Source of the DNA: Bin80 sp965209015
GTDB lineage: Bacteria > Bacteroidota > Rhodothermia > Rhodothermales > Bin80
Length of the DNA: 64,000 nucleotides
Direction: 5' to 3'
Assembly (NCBI GenBank): GCA_965209015.1
Contig: OZ242367.1
Location: 62,001 to 126,000 of the forward strand
Shown here piece by piece: positions 8,921 to 18,353 of this stretch. The first letter of the stretch is position 1, and each line of letters starts with the position of its first letter. A model generated the notes under the pieces. The model worked only from the letters and a program-made list of their open reading frames with translations. It did no database searches and had not been told where the DNA came from. A program made the position numbers and the translations under genes.

Positions 8921-9200
8921 GAATGATCTTTTTCCCAAGGTGCTCATTTAGGCGGTCACGCCACTGTACCCGGTGCATATGCAATTCCTGACACCATGTT
9001 GTTGAGTTCAATTGTACGTACAATTTTCCATGCCGTGTCCAGACTCGCTCGGTGACTTTGGCAATGATTGGGCCTGCAATGTCATGCCAGACCTCAACCG
9101 CTTGGGCTTCGTTCAGACCAGAACGCACGCCTAAATCATCAATCGCGGTCTCAATCAGATCCGCAAGAGGAAGCGTTTTAGAACTTCGTTGCAACCCCAT
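8901..9200 (-). CDS. DUF721 (DciA-like) protein
   Basis: A 99-residue protein matching the DUF721 family: an N-terminal helix (SKTLPLADLIETAIDDLGV), a W-x-x-I-x-G-P motif, and a KH-like fold with LYVQLNSTTWCQELHMHR. The family includes DciA, a helicase-loading factor for DnaB in bacteria without DnaC; whether this member does that is inference. The ATG at 9200 (MGLQRSS) is preferred over a TTG at 9212. Confidence 0.85.
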   Translation of the reverse strand: MGLQRSSKTLPLADLIETAIDDLGVRSGLNEAQAVEVWHDIAGPIIAKVTERVWTRHGKLYVQLNSTTWCQELHMHRVQWRDRLNEHLGKKIIHEIVFR

Positions 9201-9581
9201 AATACTTAACAAAGTGGTGAGTTTATCTTACACTGTAAGGAAGCATATGATGCAGCTTGCTATCATGGAAAGCATACCTTTTTTTCTAACATAACCGTCC
9301 AGCAAACTTCCTGTCTATACTCTGATTACGGTTCTCATATTTCTTGGCTTGGACGCTTGGCTTTGGCACGACAATTGCGCAAGTGGATCAATAATTGGGG
9401 ACAACGATAAGGAAATAATGATTGGGCTTCCGTTATTGGACTTCATTAATTCATTCTCGTCTCAAATGGTTAGATTTTTTGATGGTTCACTCAAAATTAC
9501 CATGCAGCATAGCATCAGACAATATACTAAGAATATTGTCTATAAGTGTTACTCTGAGGCGTTGAAATGCGACCGGTATTC
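9201..9581. other. divergent intergenic region
   Basis: About 380 bp between the minus-strand DUF721 gene and the plus-strand TolC gene. It should contain promoters in both directions. A 78-codon frame at 9349-9585 has no recognisable features and overlaps the TolC start, so I do not call it a gene. No tRNA or clear hairpin was seen. Confidence 0.5.
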
Positions 9582-10976
9582 ATGATGAGAAAGAAACTAC
9601 TTCTTGTGGGGACATGGTGTCTGATTGTCTTATGTGCTGCTGCTCAGCCACTTCCTGATACCCTTCGCGTTGATCTCAAAACTGTCCTTGAGCGAACTCT
9701 TCAGGTCAGTCCAGATATTCGTGCGGCCTTTTCAAATGTTGCTTGGGCTGATGCGCGCCACGATCTAGCAAGGAGTAGCCGTATCCTTCCAGATGCTACT
9801 GCCATCAGCGCATTTGCTGCAGTCCCCGGAATTGAAAATCCCAATGGAACTCCGGTAGACCAACTCTACCTTGATCCATCGGTTCGCAACGATTATGGTA
9901 ATCTTCGCCCCTATGCTCAGGCTGAACTATCCCTTTTGCAACCCATTTACACCTGGGGCGCTCTCGGAGGGGCAATGGAGGCAGCATCTGCCGGTGCTGA
10001 TCTCGAAAATGCCCGAGCACAAGAAACGATGCTTGAAGCTTCGTTGCGTGGTGCCGAACTTTACTACGGTGTCCTACTCACAGATGAATTATTCCGACTG
10101 ACGGATCAGGCTGAGGAAATGGTCGCGATGGCTATGCGGGAGATCGACCGTCTCCTCGAGGAAGGGAACCCAGAGGTTGATGATGCTGACCGTTATCAGG
10201 TACTGATCACTCAACAGGAATATGAGCGTCGAATTGTGGAAGTTACGCAGGAACGCCAGTCTGCATACGCCTACCTTCGCCGCCAACTGATGGTTTCAGA
10301 CTCTACTCATGTTCTTCCCGTACGTAACCGTCTGGAACCACTCACCTTTATACTGGAGGGACTGGAATACTATCAGCAACAGGCCCTCATGAACCGTCCG
10401 GAAATCCTTCAGGCCAGAGCGGGGCTGACTGCCACTGGTGCGCTGATCCGTGTGGCAAAAGCAGACTACTACCCCCAGAGTGTAATTGGGCTTGAACTGA
10501 GTACCAGCGGAGCTTCAAATCGATTCCGTCAGCCCAATCCTTACATCAGCGATGGATTTAGGCGAACCAGTGTTCGAGCCGGGGTCGGACTGATCCAGAA
10601 ACTCAATTTTGGACAAACGCGCGCACGAGTTGCGCAGGCCAAAGCTCACTATCAGGCCGCAGAGTATTTAGCCGTTGCTGCGGAGCAGCTTATCTTAGCA
10701 GAACTTGAACGATCTTGGCGGAACGTCATCACCCAAGAAGCAGCCCTTACTGCACAGGACAGCTCTCTGGCACTCAGTAAGGAGTGGCTACGAGTTGAGC
10801 AGATCAATTTCGATCTCGATCTGGGCGATACAGAAAATTTGGTGAAAGCGGTACAAATGAATCTGGCCCTAGAGGTTGGGTATTATGAGGCAATTCGCCG
10901 CTACAACATGTCCATCCTGAAGCTACTTGCGACGGCGGGCCTATTGATCCATGAAATGAACTCATTTAATGAATAA
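9582..10976 (+). CDS. TolC-family outer-membrane efflux protein
   Basis: About 464 residues with a signal peptide (MMRKKLLLVGTWCLIVLCAA) and two repeats of the outer-membrane efflux protein fold. Long helices contain patterns such as LKTVLERTLQVSPDIRAA and YYQQQALMNRPEILQARAGL, and the strand region GVGLIQKLNFGQTRARVAQA lies between them. It would form the trimeric outer-membrane channel of an exporter, but no pump or adaptor gene is adjacent. The following MlaC-like gene overlaps it by 8 bp. The ATG at 9582 is chosen for the signal peptide. Confidence 0.92.
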   Translation: MMRKKLLLVGTWCLIVLCAAAQPLPDTLRVDLKTVLERTLQVSPDIRAAFSNVAWADARHDLARSSRILPDATAISAFAAVPGIENPNGTPVDQLYLDPSVRNDYGNLRPYAQAELSLLQPIYTWGALGGAMEAASAGADLENARAQETMLEASLRGAELYYGVLLTDELFRLTDQAEEMVAMAMREIDRLLEEGNPEVDDADRYQVLITQQEYERRIVEVTQERQSAYAYLRRQLMVSDSTHVLPVRNRLEPLTFILEGLEYYQQQALMNRPEILQARAGLTATGALIRVAKADYYPQSVIGLELSTSGASNRFRQPNPYISDGFRRTSVRAGVGLIQKLNFGQTRARVAQAKAHYQAAEYLAVAAEQLILAELERSWRNVITQEAALTAQDSSLALSKEWLRVEQINFDLDLGDTENLVKAVQMNLALEVGYYEAIRRYNMSILKLLATAGLLIHEMNSFNE

Positions 10977-11574
10977 CAGCACGATGAACCTGAACTTACT
11001 CCTGGTGCTCTGCACCCTGATCTTGTGCGTACCTATTGTCGTGGCACAGGAAAATCCAGAAGCCGAAGTCCTAGCATTGATCACTAGTCGCGACGCAGAA
11101 ATCAAGGATGCCGTCCGTGGTATGGAAGATGATCCACTTCTACGGGAAGTCGCGCGCGCGCTGATCAATGATCAGATTGACTTTGAAGAAATGGGACGTC
11201 TCTCGCTCGGCGACTATTACACGGACCTCTCAACTGAACAGCGTCAAGAGTTCACTGAGGTCTTTGCTGGGATTGTGCGGGCACAGTCCCTCAGCGATCT
11301 GTCTATCTACGAGGCTCCGGTGACGATCAAGTCTGCGTCGGTCAATCTTAACTTAGCGACCGTTAATACGAGCGTCGAACTTCGAGGCCAAGACGTAGAG
11401 GTAATGTATAAGTTGTATCAAAATGCGTCCAAATGGTGGCTCTACGACATTATCATTGACGGAGTGGGCACGGTGGAAGGCTACTCGGTATCGTTTCAGA
11501 CCTTCATCCGCAAGCGAGGGTTTGATTCATTCATGGAAAGTCTCCGTAAACGTCTGGCTACTGCGGAGAGCTAA
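10969..11574 (+). CDS. MlaC/Ttg2D-family periplasmic lipid-binding protein
   Basis: A 201-residue protein with a signal peptide cleaved after VVAQ. The mature part matches the MlaC fold: RVAL-like helices, an IDFEEMGRLSLGDYYTDLS stretch, a LYQNASKWWLYDIIIDGVG core and a terminal helix. MlaC shuttles phospholipids across the periplasm in the Mla pathway. Its translational coupling to a TolC gene suggests an envelope lipid or hydrophobic-compound export role. An internal ATG at 10984 would shorten the leader. No MlaD/E/F genes are in the window. Confidence 0.85.
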   Translation: MNNSTMNLNLLLVLCTLILCVPIVVAQENPEAEVLALITSRDAEIKDAVRGMEDDPLLREVARALINDQIDFEEMGRLSLGDYYTDLSTEQRQEFTEVFAGIVRAQSLSDLSIYEAPVTIKSASVNLNLATVNTSVELRGQDVEVMYKLYQNASKWWLYDIIIDGVGTVEGYSVSFQTFIRKRGFDSFMESLRKRLATAES

Positions 11575-11640
11575 GGTTTCGCGAAGGATCTGGTTTGAAG
11601 CGTTTCAAGAGAGAGTGATCCGTTGAAATTTATGGCGCAC

Positions 11641-12661
11641 CTACTCCATACAGGGCGGTATTTCACCCGTGCCTACCCCCAGCACATCCTCGGTCCATTC
11701 GTTCCCCTCTGCATCAAACCTATAGGTATCGCTGGTGTAGCCAGCAAAGATACCAAGCCCATTCCGAACATTCGTATGAATTTCCACAGATTTCATATAG
11801 GTGATATTTGGAACACCAAGGAAAATATCATGTAGCGACAGCGTGCGCTCAAATGCAAATAAATCGTTGTTCAGTACCGTGACTATAAGCATCAAATAGG
11901 TTCCGACGGATTCTAATCTCATCGACTCAAATGTGATTTCAAATTCAGTTGTCGTGGATTCAAACAATTGATCAGAAAAGAATGCAGACCCAAATTTATC
12001 ATCCAATGTAGGAATGGTAGGATCATCAACTGCCTCGGGAAAACTTCTGAATGAAGGCGATCGACTACGAAAAGAGATTTTATCATAGTACTTTGAAGAT
12101 GTAGAATCGTCACGAACTACTGGGCCATAGATACCGTCTCTGCAGAATGGCATTACCTGAAACAGTTCAAGACGGTAATAATTCGGATCTGGACGATCGG
12201 TCAACTCAAAACGCAATCTAAATAGATCTGCATTCAGAGAATCCTCTGCGGCCTTATATTCCACACTCAGAAGCTTGCTATCCAAAGGGGGGGGGCCAAG
12301 ATGAAGCTTCTGCCTCTGGAAAGCCGTCTACATTTACTTGCACCATGTAGGTGACATCTGGAATCGGTTGATGATCATGTAGTGTCCGATATATTCCATT
12401 CCCCAAGTACTCCAGCGAGTCACGAAAATTCCCTTCTCCAGTGACGACAACCTTGGCATCCTCAACAATCAACCCTGATGGCTCTGTGATATCCCCCAAA
12501 GGGACACTCCTTTCTACTTTGACTTTCCATAAGCTATCTGGCGAAAACTGCGATTCAACTACTAGCTTGGATTGATATCCATTAGGAACATCTAAGTCAA
12601 CGATAGTCTGGCAACCAGAGAGAGCGATCAAGAAGAAAAGAAGTCCTATCCGCTCACGCAT
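11641..12661 (-). pseudogene. DUF4249 lipoprotein, frameshifted at a C9 tract
   Basis: Two frames (12278-12661 and 11641-12285) make one DUF4249 protein of about 340 residues. The N-terminus MRERIGLLFFLIALSGC is a lipoprotein signal with an LSGC lipobox. The DUF4249 hallmark follows (VDLDVPNGYQSKLVVESQF). The frame breaks at a run of nine C on the coding strand (12295-12287). With eight C the reading becomes W-P-P-P-L-D-S-K and joins the second half without a gap. DUF4249 proteins usually pair with a TonB receptor, and here the receptor gene ends 3 bp upstream. The break may be decay, sequencing error or reversible slippage. Confidence 0.85.
12287..12295 (+). repeat. G9 homopolymer (C9 in the coding strand) at the DUF4249 frame break
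   Basis: Nine consecutive G on the plus strand sit exactly where the DUF4249 frame shifts. Tracts of this length are prone to slipped-strand mispairing. Length 8 would restore the full reading frame. Confidence 0.9.
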
Positions 12662-12664
12662 CGC

Positions 12665-15016
12665 CTAAATATCCACTTGCCATGAAAACGCAGGAATGAG
12701 CTGCAGGAGGCTCAACTGCTCAAAGCAAATAATTGATTGACAGGGGCTATCCGTTTTAGGATATACAAACATGGGATTTTTGCGGTTGTAGGCATTGTAA
12801 ACTCCAAACGTAAACGTGTGATCTGCCCATGAGCCATGTTTGATATAATTGAAGCTGATGTCAAGGCGGTGATAGTCTGATGCACGGGCAGCATTCACAG
12901 GCCCAGAATCTACGACTAGGTTGTATCTAACTCTATAACGCCCCACAGGGACCCATACTGGATAACCACTTCCGTAAACCCAAACGGCTGACAATTTTAA
13001 TGACTTGGAGAGAGGATACTGAACCACAACTGAAATATCATGACGGCGGTCATACCCGTCAGGGAAGGGGTTCCCCCCGTTCAGAAATTCAAAGTGCCTT
13101 GTAGTTCGTGCCAATGTATAGCTCATCCATCCTGTCAGTCGTCCTCTTTTCTTTTCAGCGAATAGCTCTATTCCACGAGAAGAACCCGTACCTTGCTCAA
13201 CAATATCTGGCCAACTCAGGAACGCAGCCTGATACCTGCCGGCTCCTACTTGGTATTCAAGGAGCCCATTCATGGATTTAAAATACCCCTCTACCGAAAC
13301 CTGATATTGATTGTCACGAAAACTATTCAGTAACCCTACCGCCACCTGATAACCACTCTGAGGTGTAATGCGGTTCATACTTGGAATCCACAGATCCGTA
13401 GGAAACGCTGTGCCTCCGCCAGTCAATAAATGCACATACTGCTTTGACCTCGCGAAAGAAGCCTTTGCTGCCGTTGTCTCCGTAACTCGCAGATTTACCC
13501 CCAATCGGGGCTCAATAGAAGCGTATCGTGCACCTTGGGAAGCATATCCCGAAAACCGAATTCCAGACAACACTCGCAGTCCGCGGGACAGTTGCATCTC
13601 ATCTTCGGCATACAAAGCCATCTCCTGAGAGTCTAACAACCCCGTAGGTGTCTGTAGTAAGTTTATAGGCGACTGACTAGACGTTTCCAGTCGAGTAAAG
13701 GTGCTACCAGGATTGAAACGGTGCAAAATACCCTCAACACCAAAACGTAAATGGTGCTGGGGATTCGGCAGGTATTCTAAATCAATTTTTACAGTCCAAT
13801 CAAGTATTTCGGAATTCCAAGACTGCTTATATTCCGTTGTCTAGCCTTCCTCAGCATCACTAAAACTCGTACCTGAAGAGAAGCGATACTGCATCACGCC
13901 GAGGAGAGAATTGACAAACAAACGATCTCCCATCAGCCGGTTCCACCGCAGAGAGGCCAGACGGTTCTGCCAACCTAAATCATAATCCGATCGCTCTTGG
14001 TCGGCCGCATCAAGGCCAAGGCCAAGATCTGGCCTGTGATCATAGGAAAATCTATCCTGACCGGCATAAGCACTCAGATAGATTCGATCATTATCTGATA
14101 AAATATAGTTGGCCTTAAAGTTCAGATCATAAAACCCCGCATGATATCGGTGCTCAGATGTCTGTTGAAAGGGGCGCAATAACTGATCAATGTAGGTCCG
14201 CCGGCCAGCAATAAGAAATGAACCGCGGTTTTTCACGATAGGCCCTTCCAGCATTGCACGAGAGGAAACAAGACCAATCGCCCCCTCAGCGGCGAAATGC
14301 TTCATATTGCCTTCCTTCATCGTATAATTGACTACTGACGAAAGACGTCCTCCATAACGCGCAGGAAACCCTCCTTTGATCAACTCAACACGCTTCATAG
14401 CAGACGAATTAAATACGCTGAAAAACCCAAATAAATGATTGGGATTGTAAAGGTGGAGTCCGTCCAATAAAATGAGATTTTGGTCTGCTCGTCCTCCCCG
14501 CACATAGATCCCGCTACTGCCTTCAACGCCTGACTGAACACTGGGCAGTAATTGTAGTGTCTTCTGAATGTCAATTTCTCCTAAAACGACGGGCAGAGTC
14601 TCAATTTCCTCAATGGAGATCTCATGGCGACTCATCTGGACATTCTCTAATTCGTTTTCTCTTTCGGCGATGACTTCAATATCCCCGATTCTCAGAACCC
14701 GAGGGGTAAGCGTAAAGGTCAGTGTGGTATCTCTTTCAAGTTCTATACGAGTTGAAACTGGCTCATATCCGACATGTGAAACCATAAGTGTGAGCGTTCC
14801 TGACTCAACGGTAAGGCTGTAGAATCCATACTGATTCGTTGTAGATCCAATCTGTAATGCAGGAACATAGATACTCACGCCATACAGCCGCTCTCCACTG
14901 GCGATGTCCTCGGCATATCCGCTGACCGTCAAGGACTGAGCAGTTATTGAAACCAACGAGATAGCCCATAAAAGTCCCACCAACAGTCCCCTATTCAGCC
15001 ATCTGAATAACGACAT
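12665..15016 (-). pseudogene. TonB-dependent receptor with one in-frame amber stop
   Basis: One continuous frame of 783 codons is broken only by TAG at 13843-13841. The signal peptide is followed by a carboxypeptidase-regulatory domain (LTVSGYAEDIASGERLYGVS), a plug with YVRGGRADQNLILLDGLHLY, then barrel strands. Reading through the TAG continues in the same frame (TTEYKQSWNSEILDW) into the rest of the barrel, which ends near 12665. The gene starts at ATG 15016 (MSLFRW), with a weaker TTG at 15031, and is coupled to the DUF4249 gene 3 bp downstream. This is the receptor/DUF4249 pair layout common in Bacteroidota. Both partners are now broken. Confidence 0.88.
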
Positions 15017-15090
15017 TCTTCTTTGCAACAATAAAGTGGATGACCATTTGGAAACGAGTCAAGATGCTCACTTCGTATTTTTCAGCACAA

Positions 15091-15630
15091 TTAGAAAAAG
15101 ATATGCAATCCCACGCCCCGCGCTGGGACTGTACCAAAACTCCCAGCATCATCAATGGATAGACCAATGTCAAGAGTCAAGGATAGGCCTTTGGAGGAAG
15201 ACTTTCTACCAGTTCGGAGTTCTGCACTACCACCTCCCGTGAAATGATACCGAATTGACGAAGATGATTCTGGATCTTGCATGGAATTTTTGTACCCGCC
15301 AAGCTGTCCGAACACTTTGAACCTGATCCTCTTCCATTCATGAAGACTGTGGTTATATCGAATCGCTACTCCTAACTGTTCCAGCCGCACCCCTCGCATA
15401 GGGTCAGGGCTACTGCTGAACTTCCCGCCACCCATTACCTGAAAATTCTTGAAACGTACGCTTAATCCGCTACCATTTGACCCTGAAAGTGCCACCAGCC
15501 CCACCCCAACACTAGACTGTGCGTACATGGGCTGAACACAGAGGGTTGAAGCCGCAATCACAGAGAAAATCAGGAAGACGGTAAACCGTTTTTTGAAAAT
15601 TTCAGAGACGACACTTTCTTGATGAGTCAT
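15091..15630 (-). CDS. putative outer-membrane beta-barrel protein
   Basis: About 179 residues from ATG 15630. It has a signal peptide (RFTVFLIFSVIAASTLCVQP, cleaved after MYAQ), then alternating hydrophobic/polar strands such as VGVGLVALSG and RFKVFGQLGGYKN, ending in an aromatic pair (GLHIFF) typical of outer-membrane strands. I cannot assign a family. It lies 5 bp after the stop of the upstream gene and upstream of the broken TonB receptor, so it is probably in the same operon. Confidence 0.7.
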   Translation of the reverse strand: MTHQESVVSEIFKKRFTVFLIFSVIAASTLCVQPMYAQSSVGVGLVALSGSNGSGLSVRFKNFQVMGGGKFSSSPDPMRGVRLEQLGVAIRYNHSLHEWKRIRFKVFGQLGGYKNSMQDPESSSSIRYHFTGGGSAELRTGRKSSSKGLSLTLDIGLSIDDAGSFGTVPARGVGLHIFF

Positions 15631-15635
15631 AACTT

Positions 15636-16190
15636 TCAAGTTACAGTCTGAAATTTTTCTTTGCCCAAGTTCGCCATTTTTTGGTGCCATAAAGTTGCGA
15701 ATTTCCATTTAAGGCGCCTCCGATCTACAAAATCTGATTCACATGTCACCTTTCGGGCAGTTGTATTTGATTTATTTACTAAGCCCACACCGCTTCGCTG
15801 TATTTCAAAAACCTCAACGTCAGGATGATGACTTATTTTCTTGGATAATACTGCATGTTCATGATCTCTTAAAGAGATTGAAGTTAGGTAATCCGTACTA
15901 TTTTCTGGAACATGATACACATAGTTTCTTGTGATTTTGTAGACTACATCACCAAATTGAAATTCTCCCTCAGGATTTAATACAGTGGCGAAAAAGGGAT
16001 CCTCAACAACTTCAAGTTCATCAGTGTCTTTATTCAGTACTTCCGCAAGCCTCTCAGTATCTGATCTCAGCGACTCAAAGTTGATCACTGTTTGGAGAGA
16101 ATCCAGATAGGAGGATTCTTTGTTAACGATTGATTCCATAAATCTCCGAAATTCGTCTTCGTCATTAAAAACGATCCGATCATTGACCAC
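15636..16190 (-). CDS. hypothetical protein, possibly a 5'-truncated lipoprotein
   Basis: A 184-residue frame opening with GTG at 16190. It contains an acidic N-terminal part (FNDEDEFRRFMES), a LNPEGEFQFGDVVYKITRN stretch, and a basic C-terminus rich in K and R. I do not recognise the family with confidence. Coding-like sequence continues in frame upstream of the GTG for about 27 codons until a TGA at 16274-16272, and beyond it lies a short hydrophobic stretch with a Cys that could be an old lipoprotein signal. The gene may therefore have lost its natural start. It is the first gene of the operon leading to the TonB/DUF4249 pair. Confidence 0.55.
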   Translation of the reverse strand: MVNDRIVFNDEDEFRRFMESIVNKESSYLDSLQTVINFESLRSDTERLAEVLNKDTDELEVVEDPFFATVLNPEGEFQFGDVVYKITRNYVYHVPENSTDYLTSISLRDHEHAVLSKKISHHPDVEVFEIQRSGVGLVNKSNTTARKVTCESDFVDRRRLKWKFATLWHQKMANLGKEKFQTVT

Positions 16191-16332
16191 CGTAGGTTGG
16201 ATGATCCTGGATGGATTGGTTGTTTCTGCGGATTGTTGAGATATAGGCTCGGTGATTACTCCACTAGAATCTCACCCTATACTGCAGAACAAAACGGATA
16301 GCACAAAACATTAACCTCTGTCCGTGAACCAT

Positions 16333-16340
16333 AGTTTTAT
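16333..16340 (+). repeat. 8-bp target-site duplication, left copy
   Basis: AGTTTTAT directly precedes the left end of the ISL3-type element and recurs unchanged directly after the right end (17733-17740). Eight-bp duplications are typical of ISL3-family insertion. Confidence 0.85.
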
Positions 16341-17732
16341 GGGTCTTCAACAAATTTAGTGAAAGCGGAATAGGCATCCGTGCGTAAATTTAGCAAACCT
16401 GATGGGAATCTGCCCGATTTCCGGGAATAATTTCCAGGGTTTTCTCTATTGTACAACCTTCAAATTTATTCAATGAGTGTAGAATTCAACGAAATCAATG
16501 CGGTGTATGGGATTGTATCTCCTTGGCGAATCTCAAAGATCACAACGGATACGGCGGACTACGAGGTCTTTCTGCATGTGTGTTGCGAGGATGAGTCGGG
16601 ACTGACCTGTCCCGTATGTGACCGGGTGTGTCCGGTGTATGACCGTCGTGCGCGGAAGTGGCGGCATCTGGATACGGGGACGTATCGCACGTATGTGGTC
16701 ACGGACCTTCCTCGGGTAAAGTGTCCGGATCATGGGTTGCGGACGATCGCGGTTCCGTGGGCAGACCGAAGTGCTCGGATGAGTTTGAAAGCATGGTGAT
16801 TGACTGGCTCCAAGAGGCGAGTATCTCTGCGGTATTTCGTATACTGGGATTGAGCTGGACCGCTATTGACGGGGTGATGCAACGTGCTGTTCAACGCGGG
16901 CTTGCACGAAGATCAACCGGATCCTTTACGCGGGTCGGTGTGGATGAAACCACCTATAAGAAAGGGCACAAGTATATCACGGTGGTATCGGATTCGATCA
17001 CCGGCACCGTAGTGTATGTCGGTGAAGGACGTACGAAGCAGTCCTTGAAGCGCTGGTATGATGAATGTAGCCCTGAACAGATGGAACAGATGGAGAGTGT
17101 GAGCATGGATATGTGGCCCGCATACATCAACACCACGAAGGAATGTGTCCCTGGGGCCGAAGCGAAGATTGCGTTTGACCGATTCCATGTGGCGAAGAAA
17201 GTCGGAGAGGCCGTGGATCAGGTTCGCCGACAGGAGAACCGGGAATTAAAAAAGGAGGACCGGGATGACCTCGTTGGCACCAAGTATGATTGGTTGACCA
17301 ATGCGGAGAATATGTCGGCTCAGCAAAAGAAACGGTTCCGTCAGTTAAGGACCAGTTCGTTGAAGACCGCCCGTGCATGGGCCATCAAGGAATTGTCCCA
17401 GAAGCTATGGCATTATGTGAGTCCCATCTGGGCACGCAAGGGCTGGAAGCGATGGTTATCCTGGGCCATGCGTTGTCGACTAGAACCGATGAAAAAGGTC
17501 GCCAAAACCGTGAAAGAACATCTGTGGGAAATTATCAATGCAATCATCCTGAAGGTCAGCAATGGCCCGGCAGAAAGCATTAACAGTCGAATCAAAACCG
17601 TGAAAATTCGTAGCCGCGGCTTCCGCAATGTTGATCGGTTGATGAACGCGATCTACTTCTATCTGGGAGGGCTGGATCTCTATCCAGAAAGTGTTCAAAA
17701 TAGACCCCGTCCACTAAAATAATTGAAGAGCC
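16341..17732 (+). mobile_element. ISL3-family insertion sequence (1392 bp)
   Basis: The left end GGGTCTTCAACAAATTTAGTG and the inverted right end GGCTCTTCAATTATTTTAGTG match at most positions, and GGCTCTTCAA is a classical ISL3 terminus. A perfect 8-bp direct repeat flanks the element. It carries one transposase, now frameshifted. It lies between the start of the TonB/DUF4249 operon and the ImmA/IrrE gene, where it could have separated the latter from an upstream regulator. Confidence 0.9.
16473..17722 (+). pseudogene. ISL3-family transposase, frameshifted
   Basis: The N-terminal part (frame at 16473) has the zinc-ribbon of ISL3 transposases (CPVCDRVCPVYDRRARKWRH, then VKCPDHG). The catalytic part in another frame (about 16770-17722) has the DDE blocks VGVDETTYKKGHKYITVVSD, SMDMWPAYI, IAFDRFHVAKK and NGPAESINSRIKTVK. 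The switch near 16775 is equivalent to a one-base deletion. No slippery heptamer is evident, so disruption is likelier than programmed frameshifting. The original would be roughly 415 residues, normal for ISL3. Confidence 0.85.
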
Positions 17733-17740
17733 AGTTTTAT
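17733..17740 (+). repeat. 8-bp target-site duplication, right copy
   Basis: AGTTTTAT follows the right terminus of the ISL3-type element and is identical to 16333-16340. Confidence 0.85.
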
Positions 17741-17856
17741 AAGGGAATTATATCGCAAAGTAACCACTCTTTTTTTTCCTTTTGTGGGAACTTCCGGTGG
17801 GAATTCTTGTTATTTTATTATGGGAAATTGTTCCAAATTCAAAACCGAGCAACTCA

Positions 17857-18351
17857 ATGAACCATACCAAGTCTGCTGATCTAGGCATGGCAAAGCGCGA
17901 GGCAGACCGGTTGACAGAGGTATATTCGTCACCACCAATACCTGTTCTGGAAATTGCAGAAGAGAGTGGCATTAAGGTTAGATTTGTTGACTTTGGGCCT
18001 TACTCAACTAAGGTTTCTGGGTACTGCGATTTCACAAAACAAGAAATATTTGTCAATGGTAAGGATATACCTCAACGGCAAAGCTTCACAATAGCACATG
18101 AATTGGGGCACTGGTTCATGCACCGAAGAATCTTTTTGGAAAATCCAGATATTTATCCAGTTCTGTTGCGGACGAACAACCCTGACAGCAACAATCCATT
18201 GGAAAAAGAAGCCAACGCATTTGCTGCCCACCTTCTTGTCCCTAACCGATTATTGAAGCCAGTACAAAACCAAGGGGTGAATGCTGCTGTGCTGGCCAAT
18301 ATTTTCTTCGTGTCAAGGTCCATGATGGAAATAAGAATGAGGGGAAGGTAG
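17857..18351 (+). CDS. ImmA/IrrE-family metallo-endopeptidase
   Basis: A 164-residue protein with the zinc motif HELGH at residues 81-85 in QSFTIAHELGHWFMH, and the downstream helix EANAFAAHLLVPNRLL that carries the third ligand (Glu) in this family. ImmA/IrrE peptidases cleave repressors, often a neighbouring XRE-type protein, on mobile elements, toxin-antitoxin modules and stress systems. No XRE gene remains next to it, and an ISL3 element ends 125 bp upstream. The start at 17857 (MNHTKSAD) is chosen by homology-like length; a longer in-frame start at 17782 exists. The gene ends 2 bp before the next one. Confidence 0.9.
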   Translation: MNHTKSADLGMAKREADRLTEVYSSPPIPVLEIAEESGIKVRFVDFGPYSTKVSGYCDFTKQEIFVNGKDIPQRQSFTIAHELGHWFMHRRIFLENPDIYPVLLRTNNPDSNNPLEKEANAFAAHLLVPNRLLKPVQNQGVNAAVLANIFFVSRSMMEIRMRGR

Positions 18352-18353
18352 GT

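Noticed and set aside
9349..9585. 78-codon plus-strand frame before the TolC gene
   Set aside because: No recognisable domain, overlaps the TolC start and lies in a divergent promoter region.
16658..16770. Upstream part of the second ISL3 transposase frame as a separate gene
   Set aside because: It overlaps the zinc-ribbon coding frame; only the part after about 16770 carries transposase similarity.
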